Of a stretch of DNA of 64,000 bases, positions 62,932 through 64,000 are shown piece by piece. Positions within the stretch are counted from its first letter, which is position 1. Every line of letters begins with the position of its first letter. A model generated the notes under the pieces. That model ran no database searches. It was not told the DNA's origin and was given only the letters and a program-made list of their open reading frames with translations. Where the stretch lies: the NCBI GenBank assembly GCA_963820185.1, contig CAWFYV010000002.1, positions 558,001 through 622,000 on the forward strand. Direction: 5' to 3'. The stretch comes from Aquilonibacter sp963820185 (lineage in GTDB: Bacteria > Vulcanimicrobiota > Vulcanimicrobiia > Vulcanimicrobiales > Vulcanimicrobiaceae). Both the position numbers and the translations under genes were made by a program.

Positions 62932-64000
62932 TCAGATCTTTGCTCCTTGATCGATCCATGCGCCGACGAGCGCACGTTCGGCATCGGTCATGTGGGTGAT
63001 GTTGCCGAGCGGCATCGCGCGCGACCGCACCGCCTGCGCGTCGACGCGCGCGGCATTGGCGGCGATGTGGTCCGGCGTGTCGAGCAGCACGCCGTTCGGT
63101 GCTGCGGCAAAACCGGGTTGGGTTGGATGCGCAGTGTGACAGGTCGCGCAACGCTGCGCGAAGATCGGCTGCACCTGCGCAAACGCGACTGGCGCGGCAT
63201 TCGCTGCGCCGCGCGGCGCGAGGGCGATCGCGGTCGCTGTGAGCACGAGCGCTGCGGCAACCGGGAGTGCCCACACGATACGCGCCTTATGCGTGAGCAC
63301 GAAGAAATAGCGGACCAAAACGCCGGCTGCGGCGATCGCAATGAGTACCAGCCATCCGTACGGTCCGGAATAGGTCATCGGATAGTGATAGCTCAGCATC
63401 AGAAAAAGTACCGGTAACGTCAGATACGTGTTGTGCACCGAGCGCATCTTGCCCAGCTGTCCGGGGCGCGGATCGGGCTGCACTCCGGCGCGAATCTGTG
63501 CGAGCATGCGACGCTGTCCCGGAATGATTACGAAGAAGACGTTTGCGACCATGATCGTGCCGATGATCGCGCCGACGTGCAAGAATGCCGCGCGACCGCT
63601 GAAGATGTGGTAGAGTGCCCACGACGCGATGACCAAAAACGCTGCAACGCTGAGTGCGAGCAGACGTGGTTGACGTTCGAAGATGCGACACAACCCGTCG
63701 TAGATGAACCACCCGAGGATCAGCGATGCGATGCTGATCGCGATCGCCGTGCCCGGCGTCAGCGCCAGCACGCTCGGATCGATGAGAAACGAACGTGCGC
63801 CGACCCAATACACGAGCGCCATCAGCGCAATGCCCGAGAGCCACGTCGAGTAGGCTTCCCACTTGAACCAGTGGAGGTGCTCGGTGAGCGGCTCACGCCG
63901 CGGACCGGTCAGGTACTTTTGATTGTGGTAGAAGCCGCCGCCGTGCACCGACCACAGTTCGCCGGACACGCCGTCATCGACGTCTTCACGCTTGACCGGC
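62932..64000 (-). CDS. puuD: PuuD-type membrane urate oxidase with cytochrome c domain, 5' end beyond the window
   Basis: PuuD oxidises urate to 5-hydroxyisourate at the membrane and passes electrons to its own haem domain. The frame is open to the window edge, so the N-terminus is missing. About 355 residues are visible: the SGELWSVHGGGFYHNQKYL motif, at least seven membrane segments and a C-terminal cytochrome c domain with CATCH haem site and distal Met (RSRAMPLGNITHM). The stop at 62932-62934 is next to the hydroxyisourate hydrolase start. Confidence 0.93.
   Translation of the reverse strand, partial: PVKREDVDDGVSGELWSVHGGGFYHNQKYLTGPRREPLTEHLHWFKWEAYSTWLSGIALMALVYWVGARSFLIDPSVLALTPGTAIAISIASLILGWFIYDGLCRIFERQPRLLALSVAAFLVIASWALYHIFSGRAAFLHVGAIIGTIMVANVFFVIIPGQRRMLAQIRAGVQPDPRPGQLGKMRSVHNTYLTLPVLFLMLSYHYPMTYSGPYGWLVLIAIAAAGVLVRYFFVLTHKARIVWALPVAAALVLTATAIALAPRGAANAAPVAFAQVQPIFAQRCATCHTAHPTQPGFAAAPNGVLLDTPDHIAANAARVDAQAVRSRAMPLGNITHMTDAERALVGAWIDQGAKI

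Overview
The window is GC-rich bacterial chromosome that begins inside dnaA, so it lies next to the replication origin. The organism has two membranes: it carries BamA, TamB, Skp-like chaperones, a lipid A pathway (lpxD, lpxC, fabZ, lpxA, lpxB) and Lpt transport genes. Other features are not proteobacterial. The order dnaA-dnaN-recF-dciA-gyrB is actinobacterial in style. The bamA/lpxC-fabZ-lpxA-lpxB run, the second LpxB-like gene and the DUF3084-yqgF pair recall Cyanobacteria. The best guess is a diderm lineage near Terrabacteria, such as Candidatus Eremiobacterota (WPS-2). This is inference; no rRNA is present to test it.

Layout. 1-6.3 kb: replication block (dnaA, dnaN, recF, dciA, gyrB). 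6.3-27.4 kb: one long co-oriented envelope block with many start/stop overlaps (tamB, bamA, three Skp-like genes, lpxD-lpxC-fabZ-lpxA-lpxB, a metallophosphoesterase, an lpxB-related gene, an O-antigen ligase-like gene, lptC-lptB-lptF/G, DUF3084, yqgF). 27.5-38.1 kb: accessory genes (barrel-like protein, TPR protein, glycosyltransferase, LuxR-type regulator, degenerate HD protein, pilin-like and secreted proteins). 38.1-42.4 kb: recQ on the minus strand, then dnaX, ybaB and recR. 42.5-50.3 kb: a defence island with a McrBC-type system (separate reader subunit, McrB, McrC) and, on the minus strand, an Ec67-like retron reverse transcriptase fused to TOPRIM, followed by two further genes that look nuclease-like. 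50.4-55.1 kb: small acidic protein, F420/NADP-type oxidoreductase, HlyD/MacA-type adaptor, secreted proteins. 55.1-64 kb: a purine catabolism cluster (guanine or 8-oxoguanine deaminase, xanthine dehydrogenase, allantoinase, allantoate amidohydrolase, an AtzF-C-like protein, hydroxyisourate hydrolase, PuuD urate oxidase running off the end).

How the genes work together. The envelope block couples outer-membrane protein assembly to lipid A synthesis and export. The purine cluster lays out guanine to xanthine to urate to hydroxyisourate to allantoin to allantoate and ammonia. The island at 42.5-50.3 kb is the best candidate for a little-described system.

Quality caution. The first 20 kb reads cleanly. 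From about 21 kb on, many conserved genes carry single-base shifts, mostly +1, and recR and the deaminase contain compensating indels. This looks like uncorrected long-read assembly error more than gene decay. Frameshifted genes are therefore annotated as whole CDS with approximate shift positions. A 34-base dispersed intergenic repeat occurs four times, once inside dnaX.
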